Below are positions 17,530 to 26,602 of a stretch of 64,000 bases of DNA, piece after piece. The DNA lies in contig CAWWAX010000002.1 of the NCBI GenBank assembly GCA_963935005.1, positions 1 to 64,000 on the forward strand, read 5' to 3'. The position numbers and the translations under genes were made by a program. Position 1 is the first letter of the stretch; each line of letters starts with the position of its first letter. A model generated the notes under the pieces. It saw only the letters and a list, made by a program, of their open reading frames with translations, was not told the DNA's origin and did no database searches. Origin of the DNA: GCA-2718595 sp963935005 (GTDB taxonomy: Bacteria > Gemmatimonadota > Gemmatimonadetes > Longimicrobiales > Gaopeijiaceae).

Positions 17530-18594
17530 GTGAAGCCATCACCTAAAATCGGAGTTGTTTTTCTTAATTTTGGAGAACCAGAAACTTACGATTACAACGA
17601 AGTGGTTAGTTTTCTAGAAAGAATTTTTGACAGAAATTCATCTCTTGAATCAGCCAGTGACAACCCCAACTCTCGAAGCAGAGAACTAGCAAAGAGAAGA
17701 GCTCCCGCTCTCATAGAAGAATACGAGGCAATGGGAGGTTCGCCACTCAATACACAAGCACGCCAACAAGCCAAGAGAGTTGAAAAAGAATTACGAAAAA
17801 GATCGATGAACGTCCACTGCTATTCTGGGACACAGTTCACCGAACCTTTCATTCAAACTGCAGTCACCCAGGCAAAGAACGATGAGGTCGAGCAGCTTAT
17901 TGCCCTCCCCATCTATCCTCTTTGTGGTAAATCCACAACATTAGCTGCGTTGGAAGACGTACGAAAAGCAATGGACTTTTGTGGCCTGGATATTCCTTTA
18001 CGGGAAATCACTGGATGGCACAAACATCCAGACTACCTCCCAATGAGAGCAGATAACATCCTAAAGTACGCTAAACGTCAAGAGATCGAACTGCACAGTG
18101 ACACTACAGCTCTTATTTTTTCTGCCCACGGAACACCAATAAAATACTTAAAAGACGGTCCCCGATATACTCATTATGTCGAGGAAACATGTCGTATTCT
18201 GGCGAGAGAATTAGGTGTCACCAACTATAATTTAGGCTATCAAAACCATACAAATAGGAACATCGAATGGACCTCTCCTGGAATAGAAGAGGTCGTCCAG
18301 GCTAACAAAACAACGAACATCCTACTTGAAGCAGTAAGCTTCATGCACGAACAGTCAGAGACTAAAGGCGACCTGGACATGGAGTTAAAGGGGATCGCTG
18401 AAAAAGAAGGTATGAATTTCTTTCGGGTACCTATTCCTCACGATGACCCTCGATTCATCAATCTTTTATGCGAACTCGTCGAGAACCTACTCAGAAACGA
18501 ACCGATTATGGGCGAGTTGGGGCTTCGTCGTTGCCTCTGTCGAAAAACTCCAGAGACTTTTTGTCTTAACGCTACTTCAGGAGAAAACTCCTAA
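17530..18594 (+). CDS. hemH: Ferrochelatase
   Basis: A 354-residue ferrochelatase starting at GTG (17530). Landmarks are VVFLNFGEPETYDYNEVVSFL at the N-terminus, catalytic histidine in IFSAHGTPIKY, and the SFMHEQSETKGDLDME segment with the conserved metal-site glutamates. It inserts Fe(II) into protoporphyrin IX or coproporphyrin III. The C-terminus is cysteine-rich (CLCRKTPETFC); some ferrochelatases carry a 2Fe-2S cluster there, which is possible here. The gene meets the protoporphyrinogen oxidase tail to tail with a 23-bp overlap of coding ends. An 8-bp inverted repeat GGTTTCAT/ATGAAACC (17463-17494) lies upstream. Confidence 0.93.
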   Translation: MKPSPKIGVVFLNFGEPETYDYNEVVSFLERIFDRNSSLESASDNPNSRSRELAKRRAPALIEEYEAMGGSPLNTQARQQAKRVEKELRKRSMNVHCYSGTQFTEPFIQTAVTQAKNDEVEQLIALPIYPLCGKSTTLAALEDVRKAMDFCGLDIPLREITGWHKHPDYLPMRADNILKYAKRQEIELHSDTTALIFSAHGTPIKYLKDGPRYTHYVEETCRILARELGVTNYNLGYQNHTNRNIEWTSPGIEEVVQANKTTNILLEAVSFMHEQSETKGDLDMELKGIAEKEGMNFFRVPIPHDDPRFINLLCELVENLLRNEPIMGELGLRRCLCRKTPETFCLNATSGENS

Positions 18595-19837
18595 GATTTT
18601 TGCTTAAGGCCTGAGCTTGTTGAATTCTGCCTTGAAGCCCAGGCCTGCCAGCGTAACTGGAGCAAACGAAAAGACCGTCTGGAAGTTTGACCGTATCATG
18701 CTCTCTCCAGCTAAGGTCCCAAGCTGGTATTTTAGTCCTAGAAACTTCTAATGAAACTGCCTTGGAGCCAGTGACTTGCTCGAATTCGGATGTTGCAACA
18801 GATGCAATATCTTGATCCGAAGACTCTACTAGTTTAGGGTTTTTCATCCCCCCTAAGAAGGCAGTATAAAGTCCTTTCCTCCCAAATAGACTATGATTGC
18901 AAGTCACTCCACGAGTTTCTAATGTTTCACTTAGCCCAACCTGATAGCCAAGTCCTTCAAGTTCCAAATCCGACTTCATGTGACATATAGCAAGCTCGTT
19001 ATAATTCATCTGTTGCCATAGAGTAGCTTCTTTAGGGCACTCATCCTTTATAATGCTACCCGCCTGCTTAGCCGGACAAGCGAATACAACAGCATCCACC
19101 AATGACTCAGTTCCACCTTCGAATACAACTCTCCATCCCTTCTCAGATCTGTGGACCGACCGTACAGAACGATCAAGCTCTATGCGACTTCCAAGCTTTT
19201 TCCCCAAGGCATCAGGCAAGGCCCCCAGACCCGTTTTGAAAGAGCACGGAGGTGGAGTCCTGCTTCGCCCCATACGTCCCCATAGATCCCAAACAATACT
19301 TCTCCCGATGCCCGCTTCCTTTAGCCTACCTACCAATGCCGATTTCACTAACATTCTATCTGGATCAGATCCATAAAGACCTCCATATAATGGACCCAGA
19401 AAATTTTCATATGCGACTATCCCAAATTTTCTGCGGAGAAACTTCCCAACCGTCTCCTCCGCCTTCGCTCCAGCTGTCAAAACTTCTGCGAGGACTCTTA
19501 ATTTGGAAGGCAAAGGCAGTAAGTCGGTACTAATCAACTGCTTTAGAGTTAGAGGCGCTTTTCTCAGTTTGCCTCTAGAATAAACCAGAAGAGGCAAGTG
19601 GCTAGGACCCATCACTACTTCCTCCTGGAGTCCAACTTCTTCAATCAATTGTTTGACCTGTGGAGTCAACCGCATACGCTGGGGACCCCTTTCGAGAACC
19701 AGTCCCGCATAGTCCTCAGATGACACCACGCCACCTAATCTACCTGTAGCCTCCCAAACGGTCACATCGTTACCGCTGCGCACCAGTTCGTGTCCAAGGA
19801 ATAGACCCGAAACACCACCGCCAACTACTCCTATCAA
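18572..19837 (-). CDS. hemG: Protoporphyrinogen/coproporphyrinogen oxidase (FAD type)
   Basis: A 421-residue flavoprotein of the oxygen-dependent HemY/HemG type. The N-terminal dinucleotide-binding fold is MIGVVGGGVSGLFLGHEL, followed by VWEATGRLGGVVSS and the family stretch LERGPQRMRLTPQV. The C-terminal FAD segment ends in GLFVCSSYAGRPGLQGRIQ. It oxidises protoporphyrinogen IX (or coproporphyrinogen III) ahead of ferrochelatase, encoded on the opposite strand with overlapping 3' ends. The protein is somewhat shorter than typical 460-470-residue members, mainly in the substrate-binding region. Antisense interplay between the two transcripts is conceivable. Confidence 0.9.
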   Translation of the reverse strand: MIGVVGGGVSGLFLGHELVRSGNDVTVWEATGRLGGVVSSEDYAGLVLERGPQRMRLTPQVKQLIEEVGLQEEVVMGPSHLPLLVYSRGKLRKAPLTLKQLISTDLLPLPSKLRVLAEVLTAGAKAEETVGKFLRRKFGIVAYENFLGPLYGGLYGSDPDRMLVKSALVGRLKEAGIGRSIVWDLWGRMGRSRTPPPCSFKTGLGALPDALGKKLGSRIELDRSVRSVHRSEKGWRVVFEGGTESLVDAVVFACPAKQAGSIIKDECPKEATLWQQMNYNELAICHMKSDLELEGLGYQVGLSETLETRGVTCNHSLFGRKGLYTAFLGGMKNPKLVESSDQDIASVATSEFEQVTGSKAVSLEVSRTKIPAWDLSWREHDTVKLPDGLFVCSSYAGRPGLQGRIQQAQALSKNLRSFLLK

Positions 19838-20017
19838 TTCATTTTCCTTCCTGAAGTCGAAGATTTGAAACGCAAGGCGTGAGCATTAATTCTGGTTGAT
19901 GCTCGAATTAATCGGAAGGGGGGCAATGAAAATATATTGACCAACGCGAATTATGCCCTAGTTTAGTCTACACTAATTTTTCTATTTGGACGACCATAAA
20001 ACATTGATTTGGATGGT

Positions 20018-21061
20018 ATGAGCAATTCTAAAAAACCTCGGGACCACAGCAAGGATTCGGATATCCAGGATAAAACAAATATGTCCTCAGTATCCCGAAG
20101 GAACCTTCTTCGGTCTAGTGTAGTGGGTGCTGTTGGCCTAGCCACTAGCGCGAGTGTGATAAGTCGGCGCAAGAGTGAGACAAAGTCGTTTGTAGATACT
20201 GGTAAAGCTGACGTCGACACTTCCAAGTTTGATCCTACTTCATACCTGACATCATTTGATTATGGTGTTCCTTCTGTTCTTCCAAACGGGCAAACACAAA
20301 GAGAATACAATATCACGGCTACAGATCAGGAAATTGAAGTGGCACCAGGAGTCTATTTCAATGCCTGGACCTATAACGGAACTGTACCTGGTCCAACTAT
20401 TCGATGCACTGAAGGTGATCGGCTAAAAATCAACTTCTACAATGCCGGTAGCCATCCGCACACTATCCACTTTCATGGAATTCATGCCAGCAACATGGAT
20501 GGGGTTTTCGAACCTGTTCAACCTGGGGAAAGTTTTTTTTATGAATTCGATGCTGCACCAATGGGATTTCACTTATATCACTGTCACGCCCGACCATTGA
20601 AGCGCCATCTCCACAAAGGCCTTTATGGAGCTTTCATCATAGACCCTCCAGAGGGTCGGCCAGAGGCCAAAGAACTAGTGATGCTGATGAACGGGTTCGA
20701 TACGAATTTCGATGGAGAGAATGAAGTCTATGCAGTGAATAGTGTGGCATTCCACTATGAAAAACATCCCATCGACATCCAGCAAGGAGAGCTCGTCCGA
20801 GTCTACTGTGGCAATATGACAGAATTCGACTTACTGAATTCCTTTCACCTGCACGGGAACATGTTTAAGCTTTACAGAACTGGAACCAACCTAGACCGAC
20901 ACGAACTCACGGATACCGTTATGCTCTGTCAGGGAGAACGGGCAGTTTTAGAGTTCAAGTATGAACATCTTGGAAAATTCATGTTCCATGCTCACCAAAG
21001 TGAGTTTGCAGAATTGGGATGGATGGGCGTTTTCAATGTCAAAGAATCGACCTTGGCTTAA
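20018..21061 (+). CDS. Two-domain multicopper oxidase, probable Tat substrate
   Basis: A protein of about 347 residues with a twin-arginine signal (VSRRNLLRSSVVGAVGLA), so it is exported folded. It has two cupredoxin domains and four HxH-type copper motifs: HTIHFHGIH, LYHCHARPLKRHLHKG, FHLHGNMF and MFHAHQSEF followed by GWMGVF. Together they specify T1 and trinuclear copper sites as in two-domain laccases and metallo-oxidases; the four HxH motifs argue against a plain copper nitrite reductase. Starts at 20018 (ATG) or 20081 (ATG) both keep the signal. Five bases separate it from the ZIP transporter gene, suggesting oxidation of a metal coupled to its transport. Confidence 0.87.
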   Translation: MSNSKKPRDHSKDSDIQDKTNMSSVSRRNLLRSSVVGAVGLATSASVISRRKSETKSFVDTGKADVDTSKFDPTSYLTSFDYGVPSVLPNGQTQREYNITATDQEIEVAPGVYFNAWTYNGTVPGPTIRCTEGDRLKINFYNAGSHPHTIHFHGIHASNMDGVFEPVQPGESFFYEFDAAPMGFHLYHCHARPLKRHLHKGLYGAFIIDPPEGRPEAKELVMLMNGFDTNFDGENEVYAVNSVAFHYEKHPIDIQQGELVRVYCGNMTEFDLLNSFHLHGNMFKLYRTGTNLDRHELTDTVMLCQGERAVLEFKYEHLGKFMFHAHQSEFAELGWMGVFNVKESTLA

Positions 21062-21066
21062 CTGAA

Positions 21067-22287
21067 ATGTCTGACATCGGCGCCATAAATAACCGAGATC
21101 CAATCCAAGACAAAACATCTCGAACCCTCCTCGGTATGGTGGCCAGAGGTCTTCTGCCTGTTTTCTTCATTGCACTTACTCTAGTCGTTTTTGTCCAGAC
21201 AGGAACAACCGATTTTTTTAAGTCTAGCTTCCCTCCTATTGAAGAACTGACCTACCAAAGAGTGGCGTTCCCTGATATGGGACAGATGCAAGTCCATTTG
21301 GTCAATGGAGGGCCAGAACCTGTCACCATAGCCCAAGTAATAATTGACGATGCATTTTGGGAATATGAAGCCAGCCCGTCAGTTTATGTTGAAAGATTGG
21401 GCAAGGCTGTCTTGGACATACCCTATCCTTGGGTTGAAGGCGACCCTCTAGAAATTTCAGTAGTAAGCTCCACTGGATTAACTTTCAATCATCAGGTTGA
21501 AGTGGCAACCCGGTCTCCTGAAATGAACTCTACTTACTTAAAAATTTTCACTATCCTGGGTATTTTCGTAGGTATCATACCAATTTTCTTAGGATTTTTA
21601 TGGCTACCCTTTCTAGCCAGAATCACGCAAGAGTGGCAAGACTGCCTTCTAAGCTTCACAATAGGACTGCTGATTTTCTTAGGAATCGATGCAACTCGAG
21701 AAACAGTTTTCTTGACTGCACAAGTCGCTTCTGCTTTTCAGGGAATCGCTGTAATGACTCTCGGGATTGTAGGAATGTACGTACTACTAAACACGGTCAA
21801 TCAACTCTCCAAGGGTAAAACTACGAACCGATCGCAGCCGTTAAACATGTCCATGCTCATAGCCTTAGCTATCGGTTTGCACAACTTGGGAGAAGGACTA
21901 ATTATCGGTTCATCCTATGCAGTAGGAGAGGTGGCCCTGGGCACCTCCTTAGTCTTTGGATTTCTCCTTCATAACACAACGGAAGGAATCGGTATAGTGA
22001 TTCCTGTGGCCAGCTCTGGCGTCAGAATACGCTCGCTGTTTTTCTTGGGATGCCTGGCTGGAGTGCCCACAATCGCTGGAATGTTGATTGGTGGCTTCAG
22101 CTATTCTACTACTTCAACCGTTTTCTTCCTATCTCTAGGCATTGGTGCCGTCCTACAGGTCGTTTCAATGATAAGCCAAGACGTCACATCTCGTTCTGAA
22201 TCTGGCCTACTCAAACCCCTTAACTCATTTGGCCTATTAGGCGGTTTAGTATTTATGTATCTGACGGGACTCTTGTTGCCTGCTTAG
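21067..22287 (+). CDS. ZIP-family metal transporter with N-terminal extracytoplasmic domain
   Basis: A 406-residue membrane protein; the start ATG at 21067 follows the oxidase stop by five bases. After a first membrane segment (LLPVFFIALTLVVFV) there is a beta-rich domain of about 110 residues, probably outside the membrane. Seven or so further helices follow. The ZIP metal motifs are present: ALAIGLHNLGEGLIIG on one helix and FLLHNTTEGIGIVIP on the next. ZIP proteins move divalent metals into the cytoplasm. The soluble front domain is unusual and could dock the adjacent multicopper oxidase, a ferroxidase-permease logic. It is convergent with the aldolase gene. Confidence 0.85.
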   Translation: MSDIGAINNRDPIQDKTSRTLLGMVARGLLPVFFIALTLVVFVQTGTTDFFKSSFPPIEELTYQRVAFPDMGQMQVHLVNGGPEPVTIAQVIIDDAFWEYEASPSVYVERLGKAVLDIPYPWVEGDPLEISVVSSTGLTFNHQVEVATRSPEMNSTYLKIFTILGIFVGIIPIFLGFLWLPFLARITQEWQDCLLSFTIGLLIFLGIDATRETVFLTAQVASAFQGIAVMTLGIVGMYVLLNTVNQLSKGKTTNRSQPLNMSMLIALAIGLHNLGEGLIIGSSYAVGEVALGTSLVFGFLLHNTTEGIGIVIPVASSGVRIRSLFFLGCLAGVPTIAGMLIGGFSYSTTSTVFFLSLGIGAVLQVVSMISQDVTSRSESGLLKPLNSFGLLGGLVFMYLTGLLLPA

Positions 22288-22300
22288 TAGACTTTGATCC

Positions 22301-23128
22301 TCAGAAAGAAGATTGGTCTATGAGTCCCCGACCTATTCCGATCGTGGCTGGGTCGCTAACGATGATCATCTTGAACCCTTGTTCTAATCTATCTGCTACA
22401 TCTTCGACACCAGCAGTGATTCCACATGGTACCCCCAATTTCATACAGGCAGCCAAAACACTTTGAATAGCAGCTTCGATAGCTTCTTCATCACCATCGT
22501 AAGCCCGCCTAAGATCTCCGGGGCCAGGGATGACCACACTGACCCCAGGTGTACCTACTATCTCTTCAGCCGATTCGACCCCTACTCGGTCTTCAATGAG
22601 TATTACACTTATTACATCTCCCATTGGATTCAACGGCCATAACCTACGACCCAATGCTTGTACGGCCAATTCAGCTTCTTCAGCCGATTCGACATGTGGA
22701 AATACTACCCCTTGAACCCCTTCAACTAAGCCCTCATCTATGTACCGATAAAGGGCTTGCCTGTCTTCCCTGATCGGTGGAATCCTTAGAGTTATTGGGT
22801 GACCATCACCATCTTCAGAAGTATTTACCATTGCTTGCCTGAAAGCCTGTAGACCAGGTATGTCCCAAGGTCCAGATTCGAGAGAATAAAAGATGAAATC
22901 AGGATCTTTATTCCTGCCTGCAACGGAACCTCCGTCCGTGGTTTGTGGACGAGCAAACGCACCAAAAACTGGCTCACCATTTTGGATTTTGCTAATCAAA
23001 CCATCATAAAGTTCCACAGTCTCGTCACTTATATTTTCTGTCGATCGAGTTCCTATGCCATCATTCTGACAGCCAGAGAAAACGATGACCACAAAGGACA
23101 ATTCTCTCAAACCGATGGTCACATTCAA
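22301..23128 (-). CDS. HpcH/HpaI aldolase-family lipoprotein
   Basis: A 275-residue protein whose last 200 residues match HpcH/HpaI class II aldolases: EGVQGVVFPHVESAEEAELA, ISVILIEDRVGVESAEEIV (metal-ligand glutamate region) and VVIPGPGDLRRAYDG. Unusually, the N-terminus is a signal with a lipobox (FVVIVFSGC), so the enzyme would sit outside the cytoplasm. The TTG start at 23128 is supported by GGAGGAG five bases upstream. Cytoplasmic relatives cleave 4-hydroxy-2-oxoacids; whether this exported form is catalytic is unknown. It follows the BNR-propeller gene by 59 bp and is probably co-transcribed with it. Confidence 0.78.
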   Translation of the reverse strand: MNVTIGLRELSFVVIVFSGCQNDGIGTRSTENISDETVELYDGLISKIQNGEPVFGAFARPQTTDGGSVAGRNKDPDFIFYSLESGPWDIPGLQAFRQAMVNTSEDGDGHPITLRIPPIREDRQALYRYIDEGLVEGVQGVVFPHVESAEEAELAVQALGRRLWPLNPMGDVISVILIEDRVGVESAEEIVGTPGVSVVIPGPGDLRRAYDGDEEAIEAAIQSVLAACMKLGVPCGITAGVEDVADRLEQGFKMIIVSDPATIGIGRGLIDQSSF

Positions 23129-23187
23129 GTTGACTCCTCCACTAGAAGCTCAGTTAACTCAGGATTATCAAACACACAAACAATACA

Positions 23188-26100
23188 TCAGGAACCATCC
23201 TTATCAGTCACTGACCGCATTAATCTCTCTAGCTTCTGTTTGTGCTCCTCCAATTCAGCTTTCAGGAAATCAAGTCGATCGTACATATCTACCGCTGGCC
23301 TTTGGTCGACGCCGATGGAATTACCATAGAGGTATTGGAATTGATCTCGCAGCATAGGTTGAGGGTAACTTGTAATACTACGATCAGTAACCAACGCGTC
23401 TTCAATTTCTTTCAATTGTTTTTCAACGTCACCACCCTTACTTACACGCTCCATCGCTCCAGACAGCCGATCTATCGTAGCATCCGCATCTTCGATCGCT
23501 GCTCGCACTTGTATGCCTAAATCATACTGTGCTTGAATATCTTCCAATGTGATCCCATCTATTTCGGATCTCGGATCCATCAGCACATTAAAAGATTCGA
23601 CATGAGTCGTGCCATCAATTGTCAGATGAGCCTCATAGACGCCCGGAATAACCATCGGGCCGCCTCTTGAGGATCCGTTAGGGCCCAACACTTGCAGGTC
23701 CCATACGAATCTATTCACGCCACTCCTCCGGCCTAATCCAGCAGTACCAACCACTCTCTGAAATGGTGCCCGCATCCCTTGACCCATTTGAAGGCGTGTA
23801 CTCGAGTCATCACTACCAAAGGTACGTAACACTTCTCCTTGAGAGTCACGGATTTCCAACTCCACTTCCTGAGCTGTTGCATGCAACAGGTAATCGAAAA
23901 CAGCTCCTTGCTGGGACCACTGAGGCTCATGAGATGCAGAAACACCACGACCACCCTGCCCCCTGATCCGCACGGCATTTGAGGGTTCAAAAAAGTGGGG
24001 CCCAGAAGTTGCCAGCGCATTGTCCATCTGACGTACAGGAGAAATGTCATCCATTATCCAAAAGCCCCGACCCATGGTTGAGAGAACCAAGTCGTCGTCA
24101 TGGATTTTCATATCTGTTATTGGTGTAGCTGGTAAGTTCAGCTGGAAAGAACTCCAAGAAGCTCCGTCGTTCATGGAATAGAACATCCCGAACTCAGTCC
24201 CCGCAAACAGCAAGCCTTCCACCACAGGATCTTCTCTGATAGCTCTAGTCGGGTGATCTCCTGGAATACCATTATCTCCTGGTGTTAACAACGTCCAACT
24301 TTCCCCGTAGTTTTCAGTTTTATATATAAAAGGAGTGAAATCACCTAAAAGAGTCCGATACGCAGCGAAGTAAGCTTTCCCTCCATCATGTGGCGATGGA
24401 TCAATAGTCTGAATTCTTCCTTCCAAAGCCATTCCAGGGGGAGTGACATCTTTCCATACTTGGCCACCATCCCGAGTCACCTGAACCAGGCCATCATTAG
24501 ATCCAGCCCAAATTACCCCAGGCTCTACTGGTGATTCCTCAATGGCATAAAGTACTGAATAATGCTCTTCGCCTGTTATGTCACGTGATATAGGTTCTCC
24601 AGAGACAACCTGCCTCTCTGGACGGAAAGCAGTAAGATCAGGGCTAATCTGATCCCATGTAACCCCTTCATCTATGGTCCTATGAACAAACTGTGATCCA
24701 TGATAAACGACATTCGCATCGTGTGGGGATATCTCGATTGGAGCCACCCGCTGAAAACGGTACGGCAAATCCTTCGGGTTGGCCCCATACAGATTTCCAA
24801 AGCCAACATAATACTGCTTCTCTTGTCCAGTGACCTGGCTGAATCGGCCAAATCGACCCTTGCAGTTCGAGTACACTATATCTGGATTGCCTGGCTTAGG
24901 AACTGCCGGACCAGTTTCACAGCCTCCAACCGCTCTCCAGTAGCCAGTGTGGCCAGAGGCCGAATTTTCTTCAGGAGGATTACTGGGAACCCTAATCGTA
25001 GAATTATCCTGTTGTCCTGCATAAAGCCAATAAGGAAATCTGTCATCAATATCTACTTGATATAATTCAGATGTTGGTTGGTTATTTTGGGTTGACCATG
25101 TGGTTCCCCCATCTAGGCTCACATTAGCACCACCGTCGTTGGATTGAATCCAAATATTAGGATTCTCTGGATTAATCCAGAGGTCATGGTTGTCACCGTG
25201 TGGAGTCGGCATACGCACAAAAGTTCTTCCTCCGTCCGACGAACCATAAAACCCCTCGTTGTTGACATAAACTTTGTTGGCATCAGTCGGATCAACTGTT
25301 ACACCAGTGTAGTAAAATGGTCTATTCATCAAGCCAGCCTGATTTGTCATCAGCTCCCAAGTCTCACCGAAATCGTCTGAATGATAGAGTCCCTCTAGCG
25401 GATCGGTTGTTTCAACCAATGCATACACTCTATTGGGAGATGAAGCCGACACAGAAAGGTCAATCTTCCCCACCAAGCCAGTAGGCAATCCTTCGCTCAC
25501 CAATCTCCACGAATCCCCTCCATCGATCGACTTCCAAATACCATTCTCTCTCCCAGAAGCTTCCATTCCTGATATGATCGTCCAGGGCTGGCGCTGACCC
25601 CGCCACATCGCAGCATAAATTTCGTTAGGATTACCTGGATTGATTTCTAGATCTATAGCACCTACAGAATCAGAAGTGAACAAAACTTGCTCCCAATCCT
25701 CACCTCCGTTTGCAGAACGATAGACACCTCTTTCGGAGCTCTTGGCCCAAGGATTGCCGAGGGCAGCCACATAAACCATAGCTGGATTATTGGGATCAAC
25801 CTCTACGGCTCCCAATTGACCCATATCTCTCAGGCCCATCATTTCCCAAGTCTCTCCTGCGTCCCCGGATCGATAAATGCCCCTACCAACAATCACATTT
25901 GATCGAATTCCGTCCGAACCTGTTCCTACATATACCATACTTGGATCAGAAGGAGCCACTCTGATGGATCCAATAGAACCCGTACTAAAATATGCATCAG
26001 AAATAGGTCTCCACGAATTTCCGTAGTCTTCAGTTTTCCAGACCCCACCGCCTGTCGCGCCCATATAGAAAGTGAAAGGATGTGCGGGATGACCAGCAAC

Positions 26101-26268
26101 CGCGGTAACCCTACCACCCCTGGACGGACCAACACTCCGATAACTTAAGTCTCGAAATACCCTTCTCACCTGATCTGCTTGTTCAACCTGCGAAAAAGCC
26201 TTTTCGGGAAGGGCTGCTGCCGATACCACCAATAAACTGAAAGCCACTAATGTGTATGACCGTCTCAT
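23188..26268 (-). CDS. Exported VPS10/BNR-repeat propeller protein
   Basis: A protein of about 1026 residues, with signal peptide at the ATG at 26268 (RRSYTLVAFSLLVVSAAALP). The mature start YRSVGPSRGGRVTAVAGHP is followed by many BNR/sortilin-type repeats (YRSGDAGETWEMMG, WKSIDGGDSWRLVS, YHSDDFGETWELM, YKTENYGESWTLL). They should fold as two stacked beta propellers, and a helical tail of about 200 residues follows. Such large proteins are abundant in Gemmatimonadota, Acidobacteriota and Bacteroidota and are often labelled glycosyl hydrolases without proof. The likely location is the periplasm or cell surface. The HpcH-like lipoprotein lies directly downstream. Confidence 0.85.
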   Translation of the reverse strand: MRRSYTLVAFSLLVVSAAALPEKAFSQVEQADQVRRVFRDLSYRSVGPSRGGRVTAVAGHPAHPFTFYMGATGGGVWKTEDYGNSWRPISDAYFSTGSIGSIRVAPSDPSMVYVGTGSDGIRSNVIVGRGIYRSGDAGETWEMMGLRDMGQLGAVEVDPNNPAMVYVAALGNPWAKSSERGVYRSANGGEDWEQVLFTSDSVGAIDLEINPGNPNEIYAAMWRGQRQPWTIISGMEASGRENGIWKSIDGGDSWRLVSEGLPTGLVGKIDLSVSASSPNRVYALVETTDPLEGLYHSDDFGETWELMTNQAGLMNRPFYYTGVTVDPTDANKVYVNNEGFYGSSDGGRTFVRMPTPHGDNHDLWINPENPNIWIQSNDGGANVSLDGGTTWSTQNNQPTSELYQVDIDDRFPYWLYAGQQDNSTIRVPSNPPEENSASGHTGYWRAVGGCETGPAVPKPGNPDIVYSNCKGRFGRFSQVTGQEKQYYVGFGNLYGANPKDLPYRFQRVAPIEISPHDANVVYHGSQFVHRTIDEGVTWDQISPDLTAFRPERQVVSGEPISRDITGEEHYSVLYAIEESPVEPGVIWAGSNDGLVQVTRDGGQVWKDVTPPGMALEGRIQTIDPSPHDGGKAYFAAYRTLLGDFTPFIYKTENYGESWTLLTPGDNGIPGDHPTRAIREDPVVEGLLFAGTEFGMFYSMNDGASWSSFQLNLPATPITDMKIHDDDLVLSTMGRGFWIMDDISPVRQMDNALATSGPHFFEPSNAVRIRGQGGRGVSASHEPQWSQQGAVFDYLLHATAQEVELEIRDSQGEVLRTFGSDDSSTRLQMGQGMRAPFQRVVGTAGLGRRSGVNRFVWDLQVLGPNGSSRGGPMVIPGVYEAHLTIDGTTHVESFNVLMDPRSEIDGITLEDIQAQYDLGIQVRAAIEDADATIDRLSGAMERVSKGGDVEKQLKEIEDALVTDRSITSYPQPMLRDQFQYLYGNSIGVDQRPAVDMYDRLDFLKAELEEHKQKLERLMRSVTDKDGS

Positions 26269-26381
26269 TTTTATAAACCACTCAAAATACATACTCACCA
26301 CTCCGGGGAAAAAGTTCAACTAGAGAAATGACAATGCCCCTTATCCAGCAAATGGTCAACCGATCAAGGCTAATTAAGAAG

Positions 26382-26602
26382 TTGATATACAAAGGTCACT
26401 TCCTTTATGTTAGTCGTCTAGAACGTAAAATATTAGATTGGTTGTATAAAAGACCAACCGACTATACAGGGAACGTTGTTCGAGCAACGTACAGGATTCA
26501 GAACGATCTAACTAAAATTGGTAAATAGTAGATAGCTTGAAATAAGCATTCATGAGCCACTTGCATCTAAGTGCCAAATGAGGCCCTCAAAAGGAGTACT
26601 TC
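26382..26602 (+). promoter_or_regulatory. Probable thiC promoter and structured leader
   Basis: A candidate promoter is TTGATA (26382-26387) and TATGTT (26406-26411), with an 18-bp spacer. A leader of about 185 nt would follow. It contains two hairpins: GGTTG/CAACC (26440-26444 with 26455-26459) and ACGTTG/CAACGT (26473-26478 with 26485-26490), the latter closed by a TTCGAG loop. AAGGAG at 26591-26596 supports the TTG start of thiC six bases on. The CTGAGA and ACCTGATCTGG-type core of a TPP riboswitch is not visible. A 66-codon frame (26328-26528) crosses the region but is unconvincing as a gene. Confidence 0.4.

Noticed and set aside
26328..26528. 66-codon frame upstream of thiC, rich in Lys/Arg
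   Set aside because: It runs through the likely thiC promoter and both leader hairpins and has no good ribosome site; a leader reading explains the stretch better.
26418..26602. TPP riboswitch in front of thiC
   Set aside because: The conserved CTGAGA and ACC-TGATCTGG halves are not both present; only a loose resemblance in one arm.
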